From: Chrysomallon squamiferum
Lineage: Eukaryota; Mollusca; Gastropoda; Neomphalida; Peltospiridae
Assembly (NCBI GenBank): GCA_012295275.1
Contig: CM022670.1
Span: forward strand, 1,060,001-1,112,500
DNA: 52,500 bases
Direction of reading: 5' to 3'
In this document: positions 1 through 12,306 of the stretch, in pieces
How positions within the stretch are numbered: the stretch's first letter is position 1
How the letters are laid out: each line of letters opens with the position of its first letter
Program-made: the position numbers and the translations under genes
Notes under the pieces: model-generated
Databases searched by the model: none
What the model was told of the DNA's origin: nothing
Seen by the model: the letters and a program-made list of their open reading frames with translations, nothing else

Positions 1-352
1 TTATTAATATAATATCTAGTAACACATTCTTTAGATCCCTTACATATAAAAAGAAAGAACCAACATATCACTACTCAAGTACTTATCAAGAATGTAGATG
101 CTGATTAAATCAGTGACTTCAAAAGAACCACAAAAAAGGGAATGTCTAATGATCTGAAGTGTGTATATTTATTATAGCAGACAACAAACAAGTGTTGGGA
201 GAATACAGATTTACAACACAGTATGACACTTTGACTGGTCAGTCAGTCTGGAAATAGGTATGAAATAAAATTTATCTGTAAAGTCTAATAATAATAATTC
301 CAAACTGAGTGTTTCAGTAGCAGATAAAAAGAATGTTAATGAGAATTATTAC

Positions 353-431
353 CTTCACTGTCTTTAAATTTCTTAATTGCCACCATATCTCCATTTTCCT
401 GAAAAATATAAAGTATTTATTATGTAAAATG

Positions 432-507
<76 letters not shown>

Positions 508-3136
508 ATTTAGGAGCAATAAAATGAAATAATAAAAACAAATATCAATAATTTAAATTTGAAAATAAATGCTTCAGTTAAATGTGTTATTGTAATCGTA
601 CTTTTGCTAAAAATAGGATACCTATTTCAATTAAACATATAGCTCAACATAAAAATACTGACAAAATCAATGCAATAAACTATTTTTGAATGTTTTGTAC
701 TTACAATCATTATTTAATTATTGTTTACAGGTATGACATATTATTGTGTAGTTGCCATGACAAAAATTAATACTTCTTTTTATACTGTAAACTAAAACAT
801 TAATAAATAAATCTATTTTTCCTTCTTTTTTGCTGCAAGCCAAGCATAACAGAAACATTCTTTATGAAAACAGTTATTCATGATACTGAAGACTTATATG
901 AGATTACTGCAGCAAGTGAGTGAACTTGTTACAAATCCAACACATACTAATTTAATCTTTACAATATTTGTCTGTATAGGATCAACTGTTGATGGATTTT
1001 CAAAGTCAAACGAAGTGCCACAGAATCAGAAAACAAACACTGAATATAGCTTTTACATTGAGGTCAGCCAAGCAAATAATCAGTTGTTATATTGCTGAAC
1101 ACCCAATTGTACTTAGGAACAACATACCAGGGCAGATGAAGTGAGACTATGGCTATCAGCAAGGAGAAGGGAAAGAGGGGGTATATTTTTCTAAAATATT
1201 ATCTGGAACTCCCTTTACATGTTTTGTAATAAATAATCATTAATCCAGAGAAGTATTCCCAAGCTTAAAATCTTAATTATATTATCAATATATCTTGACC
1301 GCTACTGAAAACATTCCTGAGTATGCCCCTGAAGGATGTCCTTGCAAAGGAAGGTTTTCGTAAGGTTATTGACTGTCAGCTCTTGACAGATTTACTCACC
1401 TCCATTCCAGCCTGGTTATGTTTTAATGGACAGTATAATAATATAATCTGCTTATTTTGCTATTATCAGTGACATTATTTAGATAGCTCTCATATACTTA
1501 CTGGAACAAATTATCTTCAGATATACCTATTACTTTAACATGACCATTTTGGATTAACATTTTAGATAAAGATAAAGAAAGTTTTAGTTTTATCTACTTA
1601 CAGCTTGTTTAAAAGCTATATTTCTTCAGTCAGATTCCATTATTATTATTTTATTGTTACTTTTATTACTTAAATCATTCCTAATATTCATTATTGTTGT
1701 TATTTTTTCATAACAATACATATATATACACTGGAATCACAGAGATAAAATGTTTTACAATTTAAAACATGAAATGTGGTGGTAGTGTTTAGAGCTTTAG
1801 TGTGAAATTCAAAACAAACAAAAAATAAAATAAAAAAAGATAAAAAAAACAAGTAAATAAATACAAATAAAATTAAAAGAAATATTTAAATACCCTCCAA
1901 AAAACAACAACAACAAAACCTGTACATAATCTTATGCATGTCAAATGCATATTAAATAAGTTTTCTTTACAGTGATGTATAGCACCTGGAACGCAATGAT
2001 TTATATTAAATTTTACATAATTAATGTGTACCTGTGGTGGTGGCATGAACAGATAATCTATAACATATACTACATTACTTTAAACTGACTGTTTTGATCT
2101 TAGGGACCAAACTTTGTTAGTAATAAATCATGACAATGATGTATTAAGTATGTGGTGATTCACAGACTCTGCTATTTTCCTTTCTTTACTGATGTTGCTT
2201 CTTACAATGAAATATAATAAGTAAATCATTGGTAACTGAACATTTTAATTTTTCCATTTCTGAGTAAAACATGACATATTACAAGGAATATGGCAACCTC
2301 TAAAATGTAATGCAGATGTATCATGTTACAGTCTTGTTCACAAAACAAATATATCATCACTGAGAAGCACATAGGTTTTCTTTAGGCTGGATGTTCAGAC
2401 TGTCCCAGGAATAGTTTAAATGTATGTAAAAAATAAACTGAGAAAGTATATTGGTATTTTACTTTGAATGCTTTGTGCACAGAAAAAATACTTTACCTTA
2501 TGACGACATTTTAAAACCACTCCATAGGCACCTGGAAACAAATTAAAAACATGTATTTGTCATTGTAACTTTAGCATACTGTTATGACAACAAATGCATA
2601 CATAAAGATCGAATATAATCGTGTATGTGTGTGTGTGTTCATGCGTGTGTGTGTGTGTGTATACGTATACACAAACACATGCATACATTCATACAATAAT
2701 AGAAACAATTTTTAAATGCTAAACAAAATAATAATAATAATAAAAATTAATTTTCACTTTACATTTTTGTCCATATGGATAATCAACATTCACTGAAAAA
2801 TGGTGTAAACCAGCAAACACATTTTTAGTTTTATTTAAGGAATGCATTAATTTTTCTTATCTTAAAATGTTTAGTAAGTTTTTATAAATCACTATAGCAT
2901 TAGCTAACATTTTTTCATTATTCATTACAGATCTTTCATATGTACTTTTCCACAGGCAAAATAACACACATCAGCTGATGAGCTCTGGTTTAGATGGGAA
3001 CAACAGTTACAAATATATATGAATATAAAAATGATTTCATACAGTGATTAAATCAGTGACTTTCACATAATTTATAAATTAAAGTGTTTCTTCACTTACC
3101 TTCACCTACAACCCCCAGTATTTCGTATTTGTTCAT
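353..3136 (-). CDS. CDKL5: CDKL5-type serine/threonine kinase, N-terminal coding exons (partial, 3 exons)
   Basis: Cyclin-dependent-kinase-like kinase of the CDKL5 type, incomplete: the gene continues beyond position 1. Three exons join in frame with AG/GT borders: 3168-3100 (start ATG at 3136, ends phase 1, donor GTAAGT), 2531-2497 (35 nt, acceptor TTTCCAG, ends phase 0) and 398-353 (46 nt, ends phase 1). The joined product reads [13 protein letters not shown], then [11 protein letters not shown], then [15 protein letters not shown]. This gives the glycine loop GEGAYG and the ATP-binding lysine in VAIKK. The wording is almost that of vertebrate CDKL5 ([36 protein letters not shown]), closer than I would expect for CDKL1-4. 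The frame is open upstream of the chosen ATG to the acceptor, so an earlier start is possible, but the vertebrate MNK-F/Y-EILG position supports this one. In vertebrates CDKL5 acts at cilia, microtubules and synapses. The catalytic loop, DFG and C-terminal tail lie outside the window. Confidence 0.88.
435..506 (+). repeat. (GA)36 microsatellite in the CDKL5-gene intron
   Basis: Uninterrupted AG dinucleotides for about 72 bp. Read on the gene strand this is a CT tract ending about 35 nt upstream of the 398 acceptor. Confidence 0.98.
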
Positions 3137-5360
3137 CACATAGCAGTTGTTTCCAGCTACACAATCCACTGAAAAAAGTCATTGGAAACTACCTGTAAAG
3201 AAATATTTAAAAAAACAACTAAAAAAAAGAAAAACTACTAAATTTAGATTGCAAACTTATAAATAAATAAATATATCCAATATAATTTAAAAATCATAAT
3301 AAATTATATTCATTACATAAATTTTTAAATAAATAATGTCAGTATAATTAAAATGTGTATCAATGAATGTATTTCAAAAAAATAATTAACATTAGATTCA
3401 TTTCTTTATTTTCTGTTTTATAAAAATGCATTTTACAGCCTCAACTTGTTTGAAGTTCAGCTGTTTCAAACTGGTATATGAATTGTGATATCAGTTATAG
3501 CACAGTGATGTCAAAAGCATTTCATTTCAAAATAAATATAAAATATACAAACATTAACACACAAACACACACACACAAACACAAATGAAATGTATACACT
3601 GTTTTGATCTTCAACCAGCCATTCACTTCCATTTCATATTTTTTTTGTACAGATGCTTTATAAATCCTGGTGGTTTAATCGGTTGCTGTCTACTGACCCT
3701 TTTTATTATCGTTTTCTCAACATCAGACATGAAAAGCTCAGTTCAAAACAAGTGAGATAAATAATGCATGCAATTAACTCTGCAGGACACAACAATCTAA
3801 GGTCATATTGTTAATTATTTAATAAAATGGTGATTACAGACAGTTTCAAATGTCAGTGGCTTGTGTAATCAAACAACACACTATTTTAAAATGAATATAA
3901 TTATATAAAATAATACTGATGTATGTGTATACATTCATTCATACATACATACATACATACATACACAGAAAAAATATATAATTATTTCATTGTGTATACT
4001 TTAACTGGAACTAATTAGTTTCAAAATTTAAAATGTAAAAAGTAAAATTTAAAAAACAATTTTATAACTTTTTTTTAAATGTATAACAAAATATGCAATT
4101 AAAACAATAATCATTATGGAAAGCCAGCAATGAGAATATAAATTTAGTACTGAAAACATCAGTAACAAATTCATAAAAATCTATAAAGAAACTCATTCTT
4201 CTTTAAAAATATAAATAATAATTAATCCAAAAATAAAATAAATCAAATGTGATAAATTAGATACCTATAATATAATAATATTTATTCATTCACAAAATAA
4301 ATATCATTTTAAACTGTTTTATTTATTTATTGTTTTTTCACAAATGCCCAAATGTGAATGATAACATCACAAATAAAAACATCACTATCAGATGCATTTA
4401 TTTTATACAAATGTTATTTTAAAAAGGGTAAACAAAATAAAGGGTGGAGTGTTATTGATATAATTTCCTTGCTGGAGGGATCTGACACGTCTCAACAAGA
4501 TTTGTATTTCCATGTCAAGTATGTACCTAATTCATATTAAATCTCTTAGTTCTTATGTCAAACAAATCACATAGATACACATACACACATACCATATTTC
4601 AACCTGGAATAGCTCAAAGGCATTTCTCAACAAAGGAGACTGATTAACAGTCATTTGATACCCACACTGTCCTACGGTCTTTTCAATTTACCTCACTGTG
4701 CTTATTTTAATACATGATAATATTATACTCACAGAGTCATATAGAATTTTGGTTGAATAACCATACAGGAATAATTGCTAATTTTAATATGCAAGATCTG
4801 AATGAATGTTGAAATGAAATTTGGTTATGTAGCGTTTTATGTATATTTATATACAGATATATTTATTTATAACATGTTACATAAAGATAAGATTGACATC
4901 TATCTTTTAGAAATACAGTTATGAATTTATGACATGAAATATAGATCATATTTATAATTCCACAGCTCAAAACATAAAATAATTTCAACACCCTTAATCC
5001 ATTAAGCAATATCTGTACTTATTTTTTCTACTTAATTCTTTTTTTTAATCAATGAATTATTATAAAACAATATACTAGTATATATATATACAAGAAATAT
5101 AATCGAAAAATAATGATATTTTTAATTGGATTTAAAATTCAGGTTTATAGCTATAACAAAGTCAGCAAGAAATAAATTTCAAAACATATTTTATATTATA
5201 ACTATTTATTTATTATTCTAATTTTATAAAAATATGAATAAAATGTAGTTTATCGTTTTAAAATTATAACAAAATTTACAATTCAAAAATATTAGGATAA
5301 ACATTTAACCTTTTTTTATAATGTTTTTCAAAACAGAATTAAATAATATTATATGTTAAA

Positions 5361-5481
<121 letters not shown>

Positions 5482-5698
5482 TTCCAAAAATGTCCTGTAT
5501 TTAGTGTTGGAAAACATTTATAATACTATTTAAAACAAACAAACAAACAAAATAAAAAATAAAACAATAATATTAATAGCAATAAAAAAGAAAACATAAT
5601 AAATAAATAAAAAAAGTTAACACTGATGGTGAAGCACCTGGCCTGAAAATTTGTTTTTCGAAATTTATATCATAATTTACTGATCAGTCAACACTTAC

Positions 5699-6035
5699 CG
5701 TCTTCATTAGTAATCCAAAAATTAATTAAAACAACATCAATATAAGATATCTCCCAAATGTTTTACAACTTGGATCCGTTTCGTACAAAACGTAACGGCA
5801 AAATATTATCACGTTACATGTTCAGTGTTGCAGACGACGCAAATACGTCTTAAAATAAGATCCCGTCATTATATGTCTGTTATAACCTTTTAAAGTGGAA
5901 TAGTTTACCGACGACCTCTTATAAAGGCATATGATTTGGGTCTTTTTATCTTAAAAATACAGGTTGTTATCGTTATTTTATAGCTTATTGATCGTAAATC
6001 TTCCAATCTATAAAGCACACTCCGCCATAATATTT
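5699..6035 (-). other. Probable noncoding first exon of the CDKL5-type gene
   Basis: A strong minus-strand donor (ACG|GTAAGTG) ends an exon at 5699, about 2.5 kb upstream of the acceptor at 3169. Spliced to 3168, a short upstream ORF starting at ATG AAG ACG meets TAG within the next exon, so the kinase would start at the later ATG. The 5' boundary is not visible; it is placed near the ATGGCGG motif at 6028-6022. The exon is inferred from the donor, the local rise in CpG and the position just before the coding exons. Confidence 0.45.
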
Positions 6036-6130
6036 TCCTTGCCAACAGGCCCACAATGCATCAGGTCGCGATAGATTTCCGGCTAACTGGCATTATTGAG
6101 AGGCCTTTTTGGGGCGTGACTGGACGGCGT
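5990..6130 (-). promoter_or_regulatory. Candidate CDKL5-gene promoter (CpG-richer, YY1-like motif)
   Basis: CpG and GC content rise here against an AT-rich background. On the minus strand ATGGCGG (6028-6022) matches the YY1 core that often sits just downstream of housekeeping start sites. I see no clear TATA box. Placement agrees with the donor at 5698. Confidence 0.35.
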
Positions 6131-6256
6131 AACAATTGCAGACGCAACTACATTAATTTAAAAAAATTAAATTATGGTCATAAACTGATATATTTTTTCC
6201 AAAAATAAAAGTATAACTATTGTCTGAGGCCAACACGTGCGCGTATACCTCCTATT

Positions 6257-6288
<32 letters not shown>

Positions 6289-6897
6289 AAAACACAAACA
6301 ACGTTATATATATACATATTTGATTATTTATATTTTTCCAAAAACGACTGTTAGCACTCACTAGAGTAGTTTCAGTTACTAGGAACGTCTTTACATATAC
6401 ACCGGTCATGGTTTGGGTGCGTGCGTCACTCTTGGAAGAAATTTGTTTATGTGACGCGTCTGATACGCTAAAGTTGTTTTATACAATTTTATATGATTTT
6501 TAAATTATTATTATTTTTTATTTATTCAGTTATTATTATTATTATTATTATTATTTTTTTTTTTTTTTTTGTACACGTCCACTAGGTATATAACTGAATA
6601 AAACCTGTGCAATCATCAGTTATAAAAATATACGTACTACTTTTCGAGTAGTTAGTTTTAAATCAGTTATTGTATTTTATAAATAAGTAATTTATTATTT
6701 TTAATTTATAAATAAATAAATAAATAAATAAATCATTTTGTTTAAAGTACGTTTTGTATTTGTTTTACACAATGAGAATCCTTTGTCCGAAACTCTTTTG
6801 ACCGAGATTTTCTAGACTTTATAGGATCTAAGTTTAAATAATAATTCCATTTATGTTTTATGTACAGCTTATACAAATAGTCTGCAGGAATTTTAAA

Positions 6898-6937
<40 letters not shown>

Positions 6938-7835
6938 TTTATTTTACAATACATTTAAAAAATAATAATAAAAAAAAAGAAAAAGAAATTGTGGATAAAA
7001 TAAAGTTTGTGTAAGCAAAACAATCCGAAAAATTAAGATACCTATTTCTTCCAACGGAAATGGTTTCTGATTCTGGATTTTCGCAGTATATATATTTCTG
7101 TGAAGTGTGTGTTCACTATTATCTTATTTTATGGCAAAAATTCATTTAAAAAAAAAAAAATGTTGGATGGATATAATTGATGTACATTAAAAAATTAACT
7201 AACTAACCAGCTAACTATCTAACTAAATTAGCAGTCGTCTCATGATATATCATTTTCACTCCTATAATCATATTTCCTAATTAATTCTACAGAAAAAGGT
7301 TAAGTTCGTTTTTATACACACCAAACATATAATTTTTTTTTACATATAATTATTAAAAAAAAAAAAAAAAAAAAAATGGGTAGAGAGAGAAGGAATATAA
7401 TGTAAACCTTTAAAAAAAAAAAAACAGTCCCAAACAAAACAACAACAACAACAAAAAATAAATAAATAAAATAAAATAAAACAAAAACAAAACAAAAACA
7501 ACAAAACAACACCAATAGCAATATAATCCCAACTACGTACGGATATGCAGACGTACAGACAGCAACAATTTTTAATTTCATCTACTTTATCGTAAACCTT
7601 TACTGTTAGACATAAATAAATAGGTTTCGCCCATCTATATAGACCCCCACCTCGCCTATCGATTTTAATGATTTCAGCAGACATCGGTAAACAGATATAT
7701 TTAAACAGCACTTCATACCATGAATGCTTGTTTCTACAAGTGCTATCTTGTTTTGTTGTTAGGCCAACAACAAGTCAAATAGTTTTCGTAGTTGTATCAC
7801 ACATGTCTGAACAAATGGAGGCTAGCACTTAAGAC

Positions 7836-7868
<33 letters not shown>

Positions 7869-8418
7869 GAAAAAAAAAAAAAAAGAAGAAGAAGAAGAAG
7901 AAAAAAACTAAAACATTTAAAAAAACAAACAAAAAAAACAAACAAACAAAAAAAACAACCTCTAGCCATGCTGATTGGCTGAAGGGTTCAGTACATACCT
8001 TAACACGCCTGAATACATTAACTGTATGTGTGTACTATTTATACGGTTCATTTCTTCTGACACAGGAAATAAAATATGACATTTATAATCATCACCGCAA
8101 CCACCAGCTTCAAAACAAAAAAAAAAAAAAAAAAAAAAAAAAAGAAAGAAAGAAAGAAAAGGAAATATAAAGAAAAAAGAAGGAAATATAAAGAAAAAAG
8201 AAGCAAAACCAGAAAGCTTCAATATTCCTATTATCATCCAGATAATAACCGAAAAAAAAAAAAATAAAAAAAAATAAAATAAAATAAACCAGGAAAAAAG
8301 GCCACCTACCAAACAGCCAATCAACAAAGCCCCCAAAACCGAAAACAACAACAAAATACAACGAAAAACTGATATACAAATATTTATTCATAGTTTTTAT
8401 TTTATTTATTTATTTATT

Positions 8419-8452
<34 letters not shown>

Positions 8453-10498
8453 CAAAGCATATGTAAACCGAAATATGAAGAAGAATTCTGTGTATTTGCT
8501 TGAAACAAGTGAGACGTCATCAATACACACATCACTATTTCCTCCTTTCCCGGGCGAGCCAAAGCTGTGACATGTACTTGTTCTGTTCTCAGAAATATGC
8601 ATACACTTTCACTTCATGCAACAGATAATGAAAATTAATATTGTAATATGATTAGGAGACTTTTAAATATTCATTATATTTGTTTGAATTTGCAGATACT
8701 GAAATAAATGTTATAGATAACTCAGTCTTTAATGGTATTTTGTAATACATGATCGATTTGAGTAATTGGTACGTGATATCATAATAATAAATTCTGAGGC
8801 CTGAATTCGTTATACAAATAATAAAATGTAAAATACGTGAGTAATGTGGGGTTTTTTTTATTTGGTATCTTCAAAGTTCAGATACGCTATTCCGATTTTA
8901 TTATGAAGATTCTAAGAAATACATCTTTTTTTATTTCTGTTTAGATTGAAAAGTTGTGAGTTCAAATGAGACACACACACACACAAACAAAAAGATAAGA
9001 AGAAAAAAAGAAAAAAGATTGTTAATGGTTTAAAAAGAGTCACTTGATCAAAGCAGCTCGGTGTTCAGTTATTTCCCGTTCTGGAAAGATAAAACGAATT
9101 TCATTATAGAGAAAAGCTATGAGATAAAAGGAGGGCAAATTCTTTGGAGCCGCGTATGTCAGTCAATTCTTACCATTGTGCGATTCATGTCACATGATTG
9201 TTATTATAGAATTTATTATTAGAAACGTAACCAATATCGCCTCACCTCCGACCCCCAACCCCCCATAACCCACCATTTACTGGGTAAATGAAAATATTCA
9301 GCAAAATGTATTTAAACTTTTTGTACCAGTGTACATATTAATTTGCTATTCTTTACTATTATATTTGTATTGCTATATTATTATTATTATTATCATCATC
9401 ATCATTGATTTTAAGAACCGATAAATCTTGATTATTACTATTTTTCATTTTGTTTCCTTTTTACCTTTCTTTTCTGCTTCTTTCTTTCCTAAATTTCTTT
9501 CTTTCACTTTTCTTAAAGTTCATTGTTAAATTAGTTTTCGAGAGGTGACAACTTTAACCATCCATGACAGATAGCCATAACGCTTCGTTTAAACAGGATT
9601 ATGTCCCTTTTGTACACCGCGTCGAAAGCGTAAATAAGATTACTTCGCGGAAATCTGTGCATGTTTTGATTGGATAATTGTTATTGTTAGAATAGCCCGA
9701 GGTTTGCACTAACATTAAACACGATTGTTAGTCGTAAAAAAAAAAAAAAGAAAAAAAAAAAAAAGCATACGTTCATATTATGATTGTTTTAACTTGCGAA
9801 TAGCCACGGATCTGTAAGAATAATTACACCGTCTGTTGACACTAGGCTATTGACAGAGATGAAATATCGCTGACCTCACAATACGTGTCACGAGGAATTA
9901 CGTCATAACAGAATTTATTTGGCTTTTGTCGAAGTGCCATAATTATATTTAATTGCGCCAATTCTAAAATGTGCCAAAAACGGACGTTTAAAAAAAAAAA
10001 AAAAGTGTTAATTCAACTGATTTCCAGTTTTGTTCAGTGTGAACAATGTTTTAAAATTTAACAAAAATATAATGTATTTGATTATTTTTTTTCTCTTTCT
10101 TGGAGTAAAATTTCAAAGAAACAAACAAAAACAACAACAACAACAAACGTAACTATGTCGTTGTTATTGAGGTGGTCGTATCTGAAAGAACGTCTTCCCA
10201 TATTAAACTTAGAGAGTCCAATATTTATTGTCTTCACTAGTTCATATAGAGATAGGAGTGAAAAATGAATAATAATAAAAACGTTACTGTTTTATTATGA
10301 CTTTGATCTAATGCAGATTATCTAACAAGATCATATAACATTCTTCAGAGCTATTTTGTCATTCATATTCCTTACGCAATGCTCTATGAAGGCAACATTA
10401 AAGGTTGTATTATTAATGGATATTAATAATTCATACATTAACGTAATACGTTTATTACTCTATATTTCTCTTTTAACAAATACACAAATAAAAATACA

Positions 10499-10511
10499 TG
10501 TGTGTGAGAGT

Positions 10512-10547
<36 letters not shown>
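10499..10547 (+). repeat. (GT)n microsatellite
   Basis: GT dinucleotides with a few GA interruptions at the 5' side. Confidence 0.95.
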
Positions 10548-10551
<4 letters not shown>

Positions 10552-10626
10552 AAGTTGTTTGAGTTAGAATTAGCCATTATATTTTAACACTTGGGATATT
10601 AGATGTCATATGTAATAATAATGAAA

Positions 10627-10646
10627 AATTATTATTATTATTATTA

Positions 10647-10727
<81 letters not shown>
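10627..10727 (+). repeat. (ATT)n with an internal (ATC/ATT) patch
   Basis: Triplet run of ATT, interrupted by TATCAT units around 10658-10682. Confidence 0.95.
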
Positions 10728-10852
10728 TGTTTTTGTTATTGTTGTTAATATCATTATTATTGTTAAGAGAAAAAATGCGCTACATACAACTTTACAACTT
10801 GAACATAAATAAAAATAGAATTACTCAGAAAATAATAATAATCTAAAAATCA

Positions 10853-10858
10853 TTTATT
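10853..10858 (-). terminator. Candidate polyadenylation signal AATAAA for aerolysin-like gene 1
   Basis: TTTATT on the plus strand reads AATAAA on the gene strand, about 380 nt past the stop codon. It is the first such hexamer seen after the stop, in AT-rich DNA, so chance occurrence is possible. Confidence 0.4.
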
Positions 10859-11235
10859 GGAGCATATAGTGAATGTATGAAAAGTAGCAACAAATCTGAA
10901 AATCTATTTGAGCCTTACAAATACAAAGTTACATATTATTTGGTGGAAGCCTGTTACATATTATCTGTATCATACATTACACAAGTAATATTGATTTATC
11001 AGCGTAAGCATTCATAACATATAATAATTAACAAGGCACCAACTGAAAAACAATTATAACTTTCTCAATGAAAGACTGTTTACTTGATCTGGAATTTAAT
11101 ACTGTGTTTTATAGTGTATGTGGAATCGTATCTCATTACAGGTGTAACATTTAGTGATCACAGGTGTAATTGTATCAGCCTCTTACAGTATAAAGTGGTT
11201 GATATGAAAATACGGGTAAAGTCGTTATTAAAGTG

Positions 11236-12171
11236 TCACTGTCCGTCTTGGGCACCCCCACTGTCATTACTGACGTGGTCGCTATGGTTTGCGATTTTAT
11301 TCACTGTGATGTGATGGTTTTTCCAGGCTATGATTTTACTCAGTCCAGTTGTCTTGAAAATGATGATGTCGTCACGCCTGTTTTTTCTCTCTTTCTTCAC
11401 GTCGCAGTCCACGTACTCGGGGTTCTCGTTAAACGACAGCATGGGCGGCATCCTTCCCATTTTGAATCTGTCTTCGTAAAAGTACTCGAGCGGAGCCTTC
11501 AGAACTTGAACGTCGCCCACGAAGAGGATCTTCCCGGTTTGTTTGTGTCTCACGACAAAAGGCACCCGCTGGTCGTCACTCTTGGCGAACACAAATTTGG
11601 TGAAGACGATGATCGGCTTTGAAGTTGTCTCCTCGTGAGCCTTCATCACTGCTTCAGCGCTCGTATTGTCTTCCACGGTAATCTCCGAATGCATGTCCCA
11701 CTGGATACGGTTTTCAAAGCTTTGAGTTTTGCCCTCCGTCACGGAATAATTACCGGTTAGCTCGGCTCCGAAACTGATATCGAATGGCAGTTTGATGTCA
11801 ATGGAGTATTTACTGCCGATTGAGAAAACCTCCGAAAACGAAAATGTCGAGATCGCTTTTGTTTCTTTTATGGTGTTGAAGGAAAATTTCTGATCCTTAC
11901 CGGAAGTGTTGTCAAACGCCGCCTTGTGGAGGACTACGGGAACTTCCTCTTTGACAGCAGTCGTCTTTGGAAAGTGCGTTTCGCAGACTTTCTCTAGATA
12001 TTCCCATTTGACTTCCACGACATAGTTTTTGCGTTTAACACACAAAGACCTGAACTTACCAAGTCTGACGGGACTTAGAACGTTCCAGACGTATTTCTCA
12101 AACACTGCCTGCAGGTCGACGTGGTTCATGTCGACGCGTTGCTCACCCGGTGCGCTGCAGCAATTACCCAT
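11236..12171 (-). CDS. Aerolysin-like (ETX/MTX2-type) pore-former-fold protein with N-terminal lipidation motif
   Basis: 311 residues in one coding exon. The N terminus MGNCCS fits the N-myristoylation pattern (Gly2, Ser6), with Cys4-Cys5 as palmitoylation sites. There is no signal peptide. Residues 18-62 form a conserved N-terminal region with W29 and W56. From about residue 78 come long alternating Ser/Thr-rich strands: FDNTS (86-90), a Ser/Phe-rich segment (about 107-145) in the place of the membrane-insertion hairpin, and ITVEDNTS (164-171), the strand pattern of aerolysin/ETX-MTX2 proteins. The tail (256-311) is basic, then Ser/Asn-rich. The paralogue at 30155-31090 aligns without gaps from residue 86 to 129. 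An acceptor (TTATTTCAG) lies 1 nt before the ATG, so a 5' UTR intron precedes it. Coding DNA is much more GC-rich than its surroundings. The family call is from strand pattern and motifs, not a search. Pore formation is not shown; with no secretion signal the protein probably acts inside the cell. Confidence 0.75.
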   Translation of the reverse strand: MGNCCSAPGEQRVDMNHVDLQAVFEKYVWNVLSPVRLGKFRSLCVKRKNYVVEVKWEYLEKVCETHFPKTTAVKEEVPVVLHKAAFDNTSGKDQKFSFNTIKETKAISTFSFSEVFSIGSKYSIDIKLPFDISFGAELTGNYSVTEGKTQSFENRIQWDMHSEITVEDNTSAEAVMKAHEETTSKPIIVFTKFVFAKSDDQRVPFVVRHKQTGKILFVGDVQVLKAPLEYFYEDRFKMGRMPPMLSFNENPEYVDCDVKKERKNRRDDIIIFKTTGLSKIIAWKNHHITVNKIANHSDHVSNDSGGAQDGQ

Positions 12172-12272
12172 TCTGAAATAACAACCACAACAACAACATT
12201 AGTGAGATAAAACATACGTACCACCCTATACAATCTTCACATCCACTGAACATAATTTTCATTCATTCATCC

Positions 12273-12306
12273 TTTTTCTTTCTTTCTTTCTTTCTTTCTT
12301 TCTTTC
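12273..12306 (+). repeat. (TTTC)n microsatellite
   Basis: About eight TTTC units in the predicted 5' UTR intron, 100 bp from its acceptor. Confidence 0.95.

Larger units (their letters stand above)
6131..10852. other. Intergenic spacer, repeat-rich, no gene seen
   Basis: AT-rich spacer between the CDKL5-gene promoter and the 3' end of the first aerolysin-like gene. It holds A tracts (6258-6287, 7355-7376, 7836-7906, 8117-8143), ATT runs (6530-6555, 6897-6935), a TTTA/ATT block (8398-8452), a GT run (10499-10547) and an ATT/ATC block (10627-10727). Open frames here are translations of these tracts; I found no exon with both splice signals and coding character. Confidence 0.6.

Noticed and set aside
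333-527. Arg-Glu repeat open frame (and Ser-Leu frame on the other strand)
   Set aside because: Pure translation of the GA/CT microsatellite. The same applies to the RERE, SLSL and LSLS frames at 22544-22867, 24322-24549, 28207-28467, 42592-43003 and 46819-47312.
880-1098. 72-codon open frame, plus strand
   Set aside because: Lies in an intron of the CDKL5-type gene, no domain pattern, AT-rich chance frame.
1391-1420. Possible 12-nt microexon (minus) between the acceptor-like AACCAG and donor GTGAGTAAA
   Set aside because: It would insert four residues in the kinase N lobe where vertebrate CDKL5 has none; likely a chance donor.
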